Of a stretch of 20,395 nucleotides of DNA, positions 1 to 8,417 are shown piece by piece. Source of the DNA: Oppiella nova (Eukaryota > Arthropoda > Arachnida > Sarcoptiformes > Oppiidae). The notes under the pieces were generated by a model. The model ran no database searches. It saw nothing but the letters and a program-made list of their open reading frames with translations, and was not told the DNA's origin. Numbering within the stretch: position 1 is the first letter of the stretch; each line of letters opens with the position of its first letter. The position numbers were made by a program, and so were the translations under genes. The stretch is taken from the NCBI GenBank assembly GCA_905397405.1, contig CAJPVJ010000794.1, positions 1-20,395 of the forward strand, given 5' to 3'.

Positions 1-68
1 AGTATAATAACTTACTACACACTTTAAATTTTTAACTGTCTCAAATTTTGAATTTTATTAAATAACTA

Positions 69-1350
69 ATGGAGAATCACCTTTATCGAATTGGATTATT
101 ATTAGATAATAATTTAAATGATAATAATAAGCGACATATCATACACAACCCCCTTGTAATATTCGTGTCTATGTTATGCTACTGGTGCCGGTGTATAATA
201 ATTATATTTTATGCCAAATATTATCCACAATTGCATATATATTTGGGAGACTTTGCACACTTTTTTGGCTTTTCAAAGCAAATAACTGTAGCCATACTGT
301 TTGCCATAAATTGTGTTTTATTATCGCAAATAATATATTTTTATAATTATAAGCAAAATATAAAACCAACTTTTTTGTCACTTTTTGAACAAAATTATGA
401 TATTAGTGGTGACAATGCTGAAAGATTTAAGCAGTTATTCACCAGGGTGACCAAAATTTGTAAAATGATCCGGCATAATAACCAATTTGCTGTACCTTTA
501 ATATACTTTTTCCAGATAGTAGTCCCTTACAGTTTACATACAGATATGACCACGCTAGTTGTTTATGGCATACCTAATGCATTATTTTTTGCATATGTTA
601 TCTATAATGTTTTCAATATAATGTGCTTTCAGATATTATATTTTCATGTGATTTGCACCTATGAAAAAATTAAGCTTGGTGCTATTTATAGTAGCATATT
701 TAAAACAATGAAATACGGTCAGTATAGTAGTATTAGGCAACAAATATCACGTTTAAATGATGTGTATTGCGAAATAAATGAGTATAATAGCAGTTATTGG
801 TCTAAATTTATGGCCGCCTTTTGGGTTAATTACGGTTCAATAGACTTGTTTGTATTGGCGGTCATACTATTTACCCCGATGCCATTGTCGTATAACATGC
901 TATTTATTTATACGTTTTGTGTGGTCACATATTTGTTCATGTTTGTCATATTCACAGCAAGCTCAGTTAATCATGAAGCAAACAAGTCTTATGCTATTTT
1001 GAATAGATTTATTGTTTTGTATTCAAAGTATGGTCGCAATGAAATTGTGTGCAATACTAATTTAAAGGTAAAGATTATTATTATATTGGTAATGGTTTTT
1101 ATAATTACATAGTTTAATTTTAATTTATTTTTGTATATTTCAAAGTTAATGGCATTCATAGAGCGTTTGAGTGAAAGAAATATAGGATTTTCGTGTTGGA
1201 AGTTATTTACCATTAATTACTTTCGATGTTACGAAGTGAGCAAGCACAAATTTTAATACAAATTATTCTGAAAATTAATTTAACTTTTGTTTTTTATTTT
1301 AGATTTTATCATTGTTGGCGCTTATGTTTCTAAAGGTTATAGAGATTTAG
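69..1350 (+). CDS. Gustatory-receptor-like seven-transmembrane protein (GR1), three exons
   Basis: Likely a ligand-gated chemoreceptor channel subunit of the insect/chelicerate gustatory receptor family, acting in the plasma membrane of sensory neurons. Exons by eye: 69..1067, 1146..1235 and 1303..1350, both introns phase 0 with GT..AG ends, giving 378 residues, a usual GR length. Hydrophobic segments fall near residues 29-49, 68-93, 139-157, 163-197, 246-272, 276-298 and in the last exon. The second exon encodes a short conserved block containing GFSCWKLFTINYF, and the last exon a final membrane helix (ILSLLALMFLKVIEI). Reading through the first donor instead would give a 347-residue protein lacking that C-terminus. 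The large first exon and short 3' exons with phase-0 introns fit known GR gene structure. It is clearly paralogous along its whole length to the gene at 2636. The ATG at 69 matches the paralogue's start. Ligand unknown. Confidence 0.85.
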
Positions 1351-1370
1351 TGTATTTTGAAATGAATATG

Positions 1371-1654
1371 ATATGATAGGGCAAGAGCTGAATGGGAACA
1401 TCTCCCTATCAATTCAAACTGTAACTTAGGCAGTATTTCATACATTGTTATATTGAAATAGTGAATCTTTTATTTTATTTAATTAAAATATAATTATTTA
1501 ATAAATATTTAATTATAAAGATAAATAATTATAATTTATTAATTAAAATTATTGTTTTAAAACAACTAACTAATTATAATTATGACTTGTATTTTATTTA
1601 AAAGATTTTCATTAAAAAATTAGATGTTCCCATTCAGCTCTTGCTCTATCATAT
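1371..1654. repeat. 33-bp inverted repeats flanking about 218 bp of AT-rich DNA (MITE-like)
   Basis: Left arm 1371..1403 and right arm 1622..1654 are reverse complements with one mismatch by my reading. The arms are far richer in G+C than their surroundings. The left arm also carries a smaller hairpin (TGATAGGG near 1374 with CCCTATCA near 1404). The interior shows weaker inverted matches, as if it were once a longer palindrome. The shape fits a non-autonomous DNA transposon or foldback element. No coding capacity is present and I could not fix a convincing target-site duplication. It begins about 20 bp after the GR1 stop, so it may lie in that gene's 3' UTR. Confidence 0.6.
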
Positions 1655-2635
1655 GGCATATGGTGACTGAACTTGTTAACTAAAAAGTATTATGTTGTTT
1701 GTAAAAGTGACTTGTTAATAACATTTAATTTACTTATTAGTTAAAAACAAGCAGTAGTCGTATTTATAAATTATTGAATTGTACTGTGTAATATAAAACT
1801 TAAAATATAATTATCAATTTAAATTAATTATTTGTTTTATAGTGATCTAATTAATTAGTAGTAATCACGATATATTTTATTTATTTAATATAATGAGTTT
1901 ATTGTATAAGCGTATATAATAAAATAATTTATGTATTCTTTATAAAATAAAAAATTTATTTTGCTGAGGTGGCTTTGTGAAATCTTATTAATATAATTCA
2001 AAATGAAACATATTTGATACTTATATTTTTTAAAAACAAACAATTATTTTAATATTAGGAAAACATTTTTTACAGTTTCATAAATAGCCTTGGAAATATT
2101 AGTATTTTTATATTTAAATTTGAATTAAACTTATATAAATATATAAAATACATAATTATCAATTATGATAATTATAATGTTTACACAATATTTTCAAACC
2201 TAATGACGTGTTAATGATATTTTACGATTCAATTGTCTAATTACTTTGTTACAATAATTGTATTAATTATTAGACTAATTGCATTAAAAGCGAATAATAA
2301 ACCTACAATATATTGATTTTAATTGTACACAAATAAATTAATAATAATAACTTGTGACTTCAATTAATAGGACACTTATTAATATTACACGCAAATACAT
2401 AATAAAGTTGTAATGAAATAGTAATTAAATGTATTTACACAAACTATTACTGATCGATAATTGATTAGCCTTGTGTTTAATTTTGCCTTTATTTCAGAGT
2501 TTTCATTTGAAAACTGAAAACTTATTTTATTACCAAAATATAAACCTAATTCATTGCACTAAAATTGGCTAAAGTAACATTTTGTTTATTTAAAAAATTT
2601 AAATTCTAGTTTTGGATTAGTGTTATAAATAAAAT
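1655..2635. other. AT-rich intergenic DNA between the two GR genes
   Basis: I see no open frame of note, RNA gene or strong repeat here. It must hold the 5' flank of the second GR gene, but I could not pick out a core promoter with confidence. Confidence 0.6.
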
Positions 2636-3692
2636 ATGGAGGGACATTTACACAGAACTGGGTTATTATTATATACAAATTATGGGCAGCACCGGCATTT
2701 CATTCACAATCCGGTACTTATATTTGTGACAAACTTGTGGTTTTGGTTAAGATCTGTAATTGTTATACTGTTTGGACACTATGATACACGCATAAATGTG
2801 TACCTTGGTGACTTTGCCTATTACTTAGGTTTCACCAAACAAATAATGATGGCAATATTTTGTGTGTCTAATATTAATTTATGGTCGCAATTGATTTATT
2901 ACTATAACTACAAACAGGATATTAAACCCAGTTATTTGTCTGTATTATCGAGAATGTCTGAAATATATGAATTAAATATAATTAGTCCAACAAAAATAAA
3001 TGATACTGGCATAGAAACTTTAAAACTCTATAAACGTGTTCACAATATATGTAAAATTACCAAGTTTAATAATGAAAAATTTGTGTTTTTTATTTATGCA
3101 GCAATCGTTATTATACCCTATTTTATCCACGCAGATTTAAATACCTTAATCTTGTTTGGTATACCTCATGGACTTCATCTAGGGTATTTTATATACACAG
3201 TGTTTAATTTTATAGTTTTTCAAATAATCTATTTTTATGCTATTTGTGCTTACTTAAAAATCCAATTTAATTCAATTTATAAAACGCTAAAGATTTTGAA
3301 TAAACATGATAGTATTATTAATTACCTATCTAAATTGCATTCTATTTACTATGATTTATCTGAATATAATGGCACTTATTGGTCAAAAATATTATTAACA
3401 TTTTGGGTAAACTATGGTTGTTTGGACTTATTTATGTTGGCTACTGTTTTGTTCATACCCATGTCATTTTCTTATAAAATATTATTTATGTACACCTTTT
3501 TGGTCGTGACCATTTTATTTTTTACAATAATATTTACGGCTTCATCAGTGAATTTAACTGCAAATAAATCGCATTTAATTTTATATAAATTATTGATTTC
3601 ATATTCAAAGCATACGAATAATATCTACAGACAGAGGATTGTTACAAAATTTAAGGTATATTTATTTTATGCTAAAATATGATATTTTAAAA

Positions 3693-3737
<45 letters not shown>

Positions 3738-3941
3738 AGTTAATGTCATTTATTGAGCGAATGAGTGGTAAAAACATTGGATTTTCGTGTTGGAAGTTAT
3801 TTACTATAAATTATTTCAGGTGTTATGAAGTAAGTAATTGATTCATGATAAAGATTATTAGAAGTTATAATCATTTAATTTTATTTATAATAGATTTTGG
3901 CTTTGTTGGTAATAATCTTTTTAAAAATAGTGGAGTTTTAG
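2636..3941 (+). CDS. Gustatory-receptor-like seven-transmembrane protein (GR2), three exons
   Basis: Tandem paralogue of the gene at 69. Exons 2636..3655, 3740..3829 and 3894..3941, again two phase-0 introns, giving 385 residues. The N-terminus (MEGHLHRTGLLL), the block around HNPxxIFV, the YLGDFAxxxGFxKQI segment, the YWSK..FWVNYG segment before a late helix, and the GFSCWKLFTINYF exon all align with GR1. The last exon encodes ILALLVIIFLKIVEF. Role by family: chemosensory channel subunit in sensory dendrites; the ligand cannot be inferred. Unusual feature: the first intron ends in a (TC)19 tract followed by GTCAG, so a microsatellite forms the polypyrimidine tract of the acceptor. The 5' context AAATATGG is ordinary. 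Divergence from GR1 is high for a tandem pair, as is common in fast-evolving chemoreceptor families. Confidence 0.85.
3697..3734 (+). repeat. (TC)19 microsatellite forming a splice-acceptor polypyrimidine tract
   Basis: An uninterrupted TC run directly followed by GTCAG, the acceptor of GR2 exon 2 at 3740. Length change here could alter splicing of the C-terminal exons. The same tract-plus-acceptor arrangement is found, inverted, beside the GR relic at 4741..4954. Confidence 0.9.
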
Positions 3942-4394
3942 ATCATATATAAATTTTTAATTTGTTAATCTTTTAAAGATAAAGTAAGAAATCCAGAACA
4001 AATGAAACTATATGCTCATTAAAGATTCATTACATTAATAATGACCTTAATAAATTTATATTATTATTTCATAATGTTTTGTAAAGACTGTATAAAAATT
4101 AAATAAAAATATATAAACTAATTCAATTGAATTAATTATATTACTGGGTTATCAGAAAAACTAATTTTAATGTTACTATTCTTTGACATTAACATTAATT
4201 ATTCTCAGAATTTATTTGGTAATTTTATAATGAATTACTTAGTGTGCATTTGGTTGATCAATACAAATGTATTATGCAAATTCAATATTCAAAATGTAGT
4301 ATTCAACAATAATATTTACTGAAAACGAATTGTTATAAAACCTAAATTATAAGTTATATTCAATTAAATCTTAAGTTACAAATATTATACATAA

Positions 4395-4426
<32 letters not shown>

Positions 4427-4438
4427 CCTCTCTTTCTT

Positions 4439-4469
<31 letters not shown>

Positions 4470-4740
4470 CTCTCTCTCTCTCTCTCAGTATGAATAAGTA
4501 AGCTAAGTTTAAAAGTTTATGACTATGACCACGTAGTATGATGATTATAATTAATCTTTCTCGATTACTAAAAATATCAATGTGTTGATTTCATATTCCC
4601 ACTACAGATATATTGTAAAATTAATAAAATAAAATACTTTTATCGTTAAAATCAAAATCGGTTTACACAAAATAAATATGAATAGAAATGAATGTTTTTA
4701 AATAATGAATTAATGATTAAGTAAATATAATATTTAAAAT
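3942..4740. other. AT-rich intergenic DNA with an imperfect pyrimidine tract
   Basis: No gene seen. It contains a 92-nt imperfect (TC)n/TTTC tract at 4395..4486, ending in CAG, which resembles the microsatellite-plus-acceptor of GR2. What follows (TATGAATAAGTAAG) only faintly recalls the end of GR exon 2, so I do not call a further relic. Confidence 0.6.
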
Positions 4741-4954
4741 CTAAAACTCAACCATTTTTTGGAATACAGTATTAATGCCAATAGCAGCAATATCTAAATA
4801 AAATTAATTTATTATTAAATACAAATAAAATTATTAAAAATACTGTATGAGATTAAGTACTCACTTCATAACACTTGATATAATTAATAGTAATTCACTT
4901 CTAACACAAAGGCCGAGTAGTTTTAACACTCATTCGCTCAATAAATGACATAAA
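4741..4954 (-). pseudogene. Inverted relic of the last two exons of a GR gene
   Basis: Read on the minus strand, 4954..4865 aligns without gaps with GR2 exon 2 (90 nt, about 74 of 90 identical by my count) and keeps the acceptor (CTCGTCAG) and a donor (GTGAGT). Its start still reads MSFIERMS, but the conserved GFSCW block is destroyed: the Trp codon is TAG and a TGA follows two codons later. After a 71-nt intron, 4793..4741 matches GR2 exon 3 but is 5 nt longer, so the frame is lost before the old stop. The large first exon is not found upstream; the homology ends at the (GA)n tract. It is closer to GR2 than to GR1, so it likely arose from a GR2-type copy by inverted duplication and then decayed. 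Confidence 0.8.
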
Positions 4955-4956
4955 CT

Positions 4957-4959
<3 letters not shown>

Positions 4960-4995
<36 letters not shown>
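4960..4995 (-). repeat. (GA)n microsatellite at the end of the GR relic
   Basis: About 18 GA units, the reverse complement of the (TC)n before GR2 exon 2 and in the same position relative to the relic exon. Beyond it the sequence no longer matches the GR gene and becomes markedly richer in G+C. Confidence 0.9.
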
Positions 4996-4998
<3 letters not shown>

Positions 4999-5278
4999 TA
5001 ATATGGAAATATTATGTTGGTGATTGAGTTCACATTGAATGTGAGGCACAGGCAGTAGAGTTGGTGGTGAATGGTTTGCCAACTGTTCCGACGCTTGCAT
5101 TTGTGAACCCCTTATGTGATAGACGGACACAAGACATAAGATATGGGTTTCCTTAATGTAAACCATTTGAAGTGCTGTTTATAGCAAACCAGTAGTTGTG
5201 CACAGTGCAGAGTAGTATTGGTCAGTAATAGGCCTCATAGGCTTCACTCTCACTCAAAGCAATGCCCGCAAACCATAT

Positions 5279-5309
5279 CCCCCTCCCCTCCCGCCGCGCC
5301 CGTCTCCCC
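5279..5309 (-). other. Potential G-quadruplex (C-runs on +, G-runs on -)
   Basis: Five C runs of 3-5 bases (5279-5283, 5285-5288, 5290-5292, 5299-5301, 5306-5309), with several CpGs, lie within 31 bases in an otherwise moderate-GC region. The minus strand satisfies the usual four-run G-quadruplex pattern. It could mark a promoter or a 5' UTR; that role is inferred. Confidence 0.5.
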
Positions 5310-5786
5310 TGCCTTTTATGTCTTGTATGGCTTTCTAAGGCTATGTTCGCATCATTTATTTGGTGATCCCTTTCCCGGAATGAATCCAAACTCGTTGGTC
5401 AACAGCTGGTCTGAGACTCTTTTCCTGGAATCGCAAACATTCTCTCTTTTCTTAAACTTTTTGAGTTAACATTAAGTTTGAGATAATAATACTTTAAGGC
5501 TTTAGTCAAACACCACCACTACTGCAGCCGACAATCACCAAACACTTATACCCAGACCCCAGACCACGATCGGCTCACTCATCAAGCATTTGCTATCATT
5601 TGCATCCATTTTATAGATAATAAGATTGTAATCATTGAAAACTGAACACTATTTGCAAACACTGTGGGCAAGGGGTTGTCCTCTATAATGACTAACGACC
5701 CCCAATTCAAGCCATGCATTCAAACAGTGTATAAGTGTATCCTTAAGTAATCGGACAGTAATTAAAGTAATAGATTATATGATAGA

Positions 5787-5802
5787 GGAGGGGAGGGAAG
5801 GG
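5787..5802 (+). other. Short G-run tract, near-G-quadruplex
   Basis: G runs of 2, 4, 3 and 3 separated by single or double A, in an AT-rich context about 190 bp upstream of the open frame at 5993. The first run is one base short of the classical pattern. Confidence 0.35.
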
Positions 5803-5992
5803 AGCTGCGAGTGTGGTGTGCATTATGCCTGCCATTGAAAGGGCAATACATTTGCCTCTAAAACTGGTCTCTTATGTCTGAATTTATTGGTTTAATAGAA
5901 AACAAGTTTAATCTGATTTTAATCTAATTTTTTTTAAATGCAAACCAAAGGTCACGAGAGATAAGAGCGAAGTTTGCGATCAAACAAAACGA

Positions 5993-6280
5993 TTGAAATG
6001 TGAGGACTCGTTGGGGACCGGACTCTACCCCTACTCTCCATTCATGTTTTCGCCGTACGGTTGGGTCGACCCCTCGCTTCTAATGTATTGGTGTCCGACA
6101 CTGGCGTCGGGTCTCTCTGTTTCCGGTGCTAACAATCACAGCAATTCTGGTTTCGGCGCTCTTTTCAAACCATTGGAAAAGATTTTTGAAGAAAACAATT
6201 TGAATGAAGAATTGAGAGTAAAGATTATAAATGAAGTACAAAACATCATCACAACTGTCAACCGATTGCCATATAAGTGA
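5993..6280 (+). CDS. Unrecognised open frame, possible terminal coding exon
   Basis: An open frame that is in fact open from about 5912 and ends in TGA at 6280. There is no ATG at its left end. The first in-frame ATG is at 6044 (MFSPYGWVDP...), which would give 78 residues; otherwise it is the last exon of a longer + strand gene whose upstream exons I could not place. The translation looks protein-like: an aromatic and proline-rich start (YPYSPFMFSPYGW), a Ser/Asn-rich linker, then an amphipathic helical stretch (LEKIFEENNLNEELRVKIIN). I recognise no domain. A possible donor (GAGAGTAAAG near 6220) lies inside. Local GC is higher than in flanking DNA, as in exons elsewhere in this window. The minus-strand frame overlapping it looks like a shadow. 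Confidence 0.35.
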   Translation: MKCEDSLGTGLYPYSPFMFSPYGWVDPSLLMYWCPTLASGLSVSGANNHSNSGFGALFKPLEKIFEENNLNEELRVKIINEVQNIITTVNRLPYK

Positions 6281-7530
6281 TGACACACTCACCACACCAT
6301 CACTCCATCACATCACTGGTCATCACAGCTACTCAACCACTTCACCACCCGTTCCACACCATACGGTTCCATGCAATCCAAGTCACACTCACGCACTAGT
6401 TCTGGTCGTTATATTGTCGAGTTCTCATTGGCATCACCTCAACCCCCATCAGCCCCACCCCACTATCACCTCTCTGTCACATTTCCACCATTAGACCCAA
6501 TGCGAGCCATTTTGAACTATTGATTATACGCTAAACTATAGTATCAAATACTTCAATACTTTTAACAATTCACACATTTTCCAATTAAAACTCATTAACC
6601 TTTTTAATACTAATTATAAGCTTTAATCAGTGGATTACATGCGACCCTATTATCAAAAGTTTTCTCAATTTTCACATTATTCTCATAAATTTTACAAATT
6701 TTACTACACTTTACATGAAATGAAATGTGAATATTTTATATTTACATAAAATGTGTTCAAAATATGCTGGGAATGAACTCGTCATATAATGGACCACTGG
6801 TCTGACCCCTAGCCCTCCTCCCACTCATTAATTGGTTCAGAAGATTGCATGGAATCTAATTGTGACAAAAACGGATACTTTTTGTATTTATATATAAATA
6901 TATATAAGTTATATATATATTGAGAAATTCATTGATTGTATACTTTATTAAAACACATAACTTGTCATGAAGAGTGCAATGCATTTGACAGAGTGTGGAG
7001 TTTGCATAAATGCTGGACATTCGCAGCACCTGTGCTCCCGTGTAGTGCATCTGCAAAGTGTACGCTCTGTCGGGACTTTGCCTTTATTGGGCTCTCTATG
7101 ACAAGAAGTGCATCGTTTTGTTGCATATCTTGTAAATGATATCCGCATTGTTTCTAATATATTGTTAATTCAATTAAAAGACATTTTCCAATAAAATTCA
7201 TTTTCAAATTCAAAACAAATCTTGTGTCCATTAATCGCATACAGACGTCAAATGAAGGTATGTCTCATACAGTCATACAGTATTTTATATCAATAAAATT
7301 TATTAAACTTTATTTTAATTCATTAATTAATAATTATTATTATGTTTAATGAGCATCAGTTCCCATACAAATTGTTCTAAATAATAGATAATTGCATTCA
7401 AAACATTGCAAAAATATAGCGAACATTTGACAATTGAATGCAATATTCAGTTTGAATGTAATTTATAGTTAAGTCTCCACTCATTTCGTGGAAACGACTC
7501 TAAAATAATTGTAAATTAATTTATAAATAT
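6281..7530. other. Intergenic DNA with a GC-richer island at about 6960-7140
   Basis: 6281-6500 is CA/CT-rich and may be the 3' UTR of the open frame before it. 6500-6960 is AT-rich and featureless. The island at about 6960-7140 is open in several frames: a Cys-rich frame on +, a Cys-rich frame on -, and another on - starting MQQNDALLVIESPIKAKS. None has family support. An AATAAA on + lies at 7190..7195. 7200-7530 is AT-rich with nothing notable. Confidence 0.4.
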
Positions 7531-7536
7531 TTTATT
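7531..7536 (-). terminator. Candidate poly(A) signal of eIF4G (AATAAA)
   Basis: AATAAA on the minus strand 114 nt after the eIF4G stop codon, in AT-rich DNA. This is the first canonical hexamer I noticed downstream of the gene; cleavage site not determined. Confidence 0.5.
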
Positions 7537-7650
7537 ACAAATCGATCTTCAGATGACAATAACTTTCAATATATTTATATATTTATAATATATTTATAAT
7601 TACTTTAATATCGTATCGAATCAGTCATTAATTATGATGTCTAATGATGG

Positions 7651-8417
7651 CTAAGAAGTGGTGAGTTCTGCGTCTTCGTCGTCGTCCTCGTTCTCCCGAA
7701 GCCATGTCAGGAACCGGACCACACTCTTGACAGCCACCGCCTTCCCAGAGCCCGAACTCTCACACCTCTCCCACTGGAGGAACCCGTCGTGAGATATCAC
7801 GTTATTGTCGTAAAGGCATTGGAATATCTTCAACAGTAAGTCTGCAAACATATCACACAGTCATTAGTCATTACAATCACTAGACAACGAGTGGATCCCT
7901 GAGCGTCACATACTTGGCGGGTGTTCCAGTTTCTCCATGAGCTCCTGTAGGACTATCAGAGCCTGGAGTTCGTGTTCGGCGTCTCCGCCGAGAAATTTCT
8001 GGAGAACGGGAGCGCACGACACGAGCTGATGCTCGTCTAACGTCGTCTCTCTCACGTCTTGAGGCGCTGTTCAACACAAGCAATACAACACATTTAGTCA
8101 TACATCTTACCAACACATCAATCAATTGAATATACGCACCGATAATACATCCCTGGATTATAGCTCTAAATAAGGCACTCGTGAATCGGTCACCACTTGT
8201 TTGTGAGGCATTGAAATGTTTCTGAAACGTAAAGAGAGTTTGAAATAAAAACATTTAAAGAGATAAGAGTTATGAGACTAACGGATATAAAACTCTGCAT
8301 TTCGTCATTAGATTTCTTCTGTTTGACGAGAAGTTCCATCTCTTCAATAAATGGCTGATAATTGTGTTCAAAATTATTTATTGATTTATTTGGCGTTTTT
8401 GTTGTAAATTCAACGCT
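7651..8417 (-). other. eIF4G exons encoding the W2 (HEAT-3) domain
   Basis: Four exons (8417-8283, 8221-8140, 8066-7914, 7841-7651) encode the C-terminal W2/eIF5C-type domain, in mammals the docking site for Mnk kinases. Visible landmarks are ELQALIVLQELMEKLEHPP, FLQWERCESSGSGKAVAVKS and VVRFLTWLRENED with the terminal acidic run. Confidence 0.9.

Larger units (their letters stand above)
4996..5992. other. Mixed-composition intergenic DNA, no confirmed gene
   Basis: Less AT-rich than the GR cluster. An open stretch on + (about 5218..5469) starts without ATG and reads partly protein-like (GDPFPGMNPNSLVNSW). I cannot find matching splice sites or a family, so it may be UTR, exon or chance. The region also holds a C-rich tract (5279..5309) and a G-rich tract (5787..5802). 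Confidence 0.4.

Noticed and set aside
4395-4560. Pyrimidine tract plus CAG and TATGAATAAGTAAG as another GR exon relic
   Set aside because: Only about a dozen matching bases after the simple repeat; not distinguishable from chance.
4930-5166. 78-codon minus frame containing a Ser-Leu run
   Set aside because: The run is the translated (TC)n repeat, and the frame differs from that of the GR relic.
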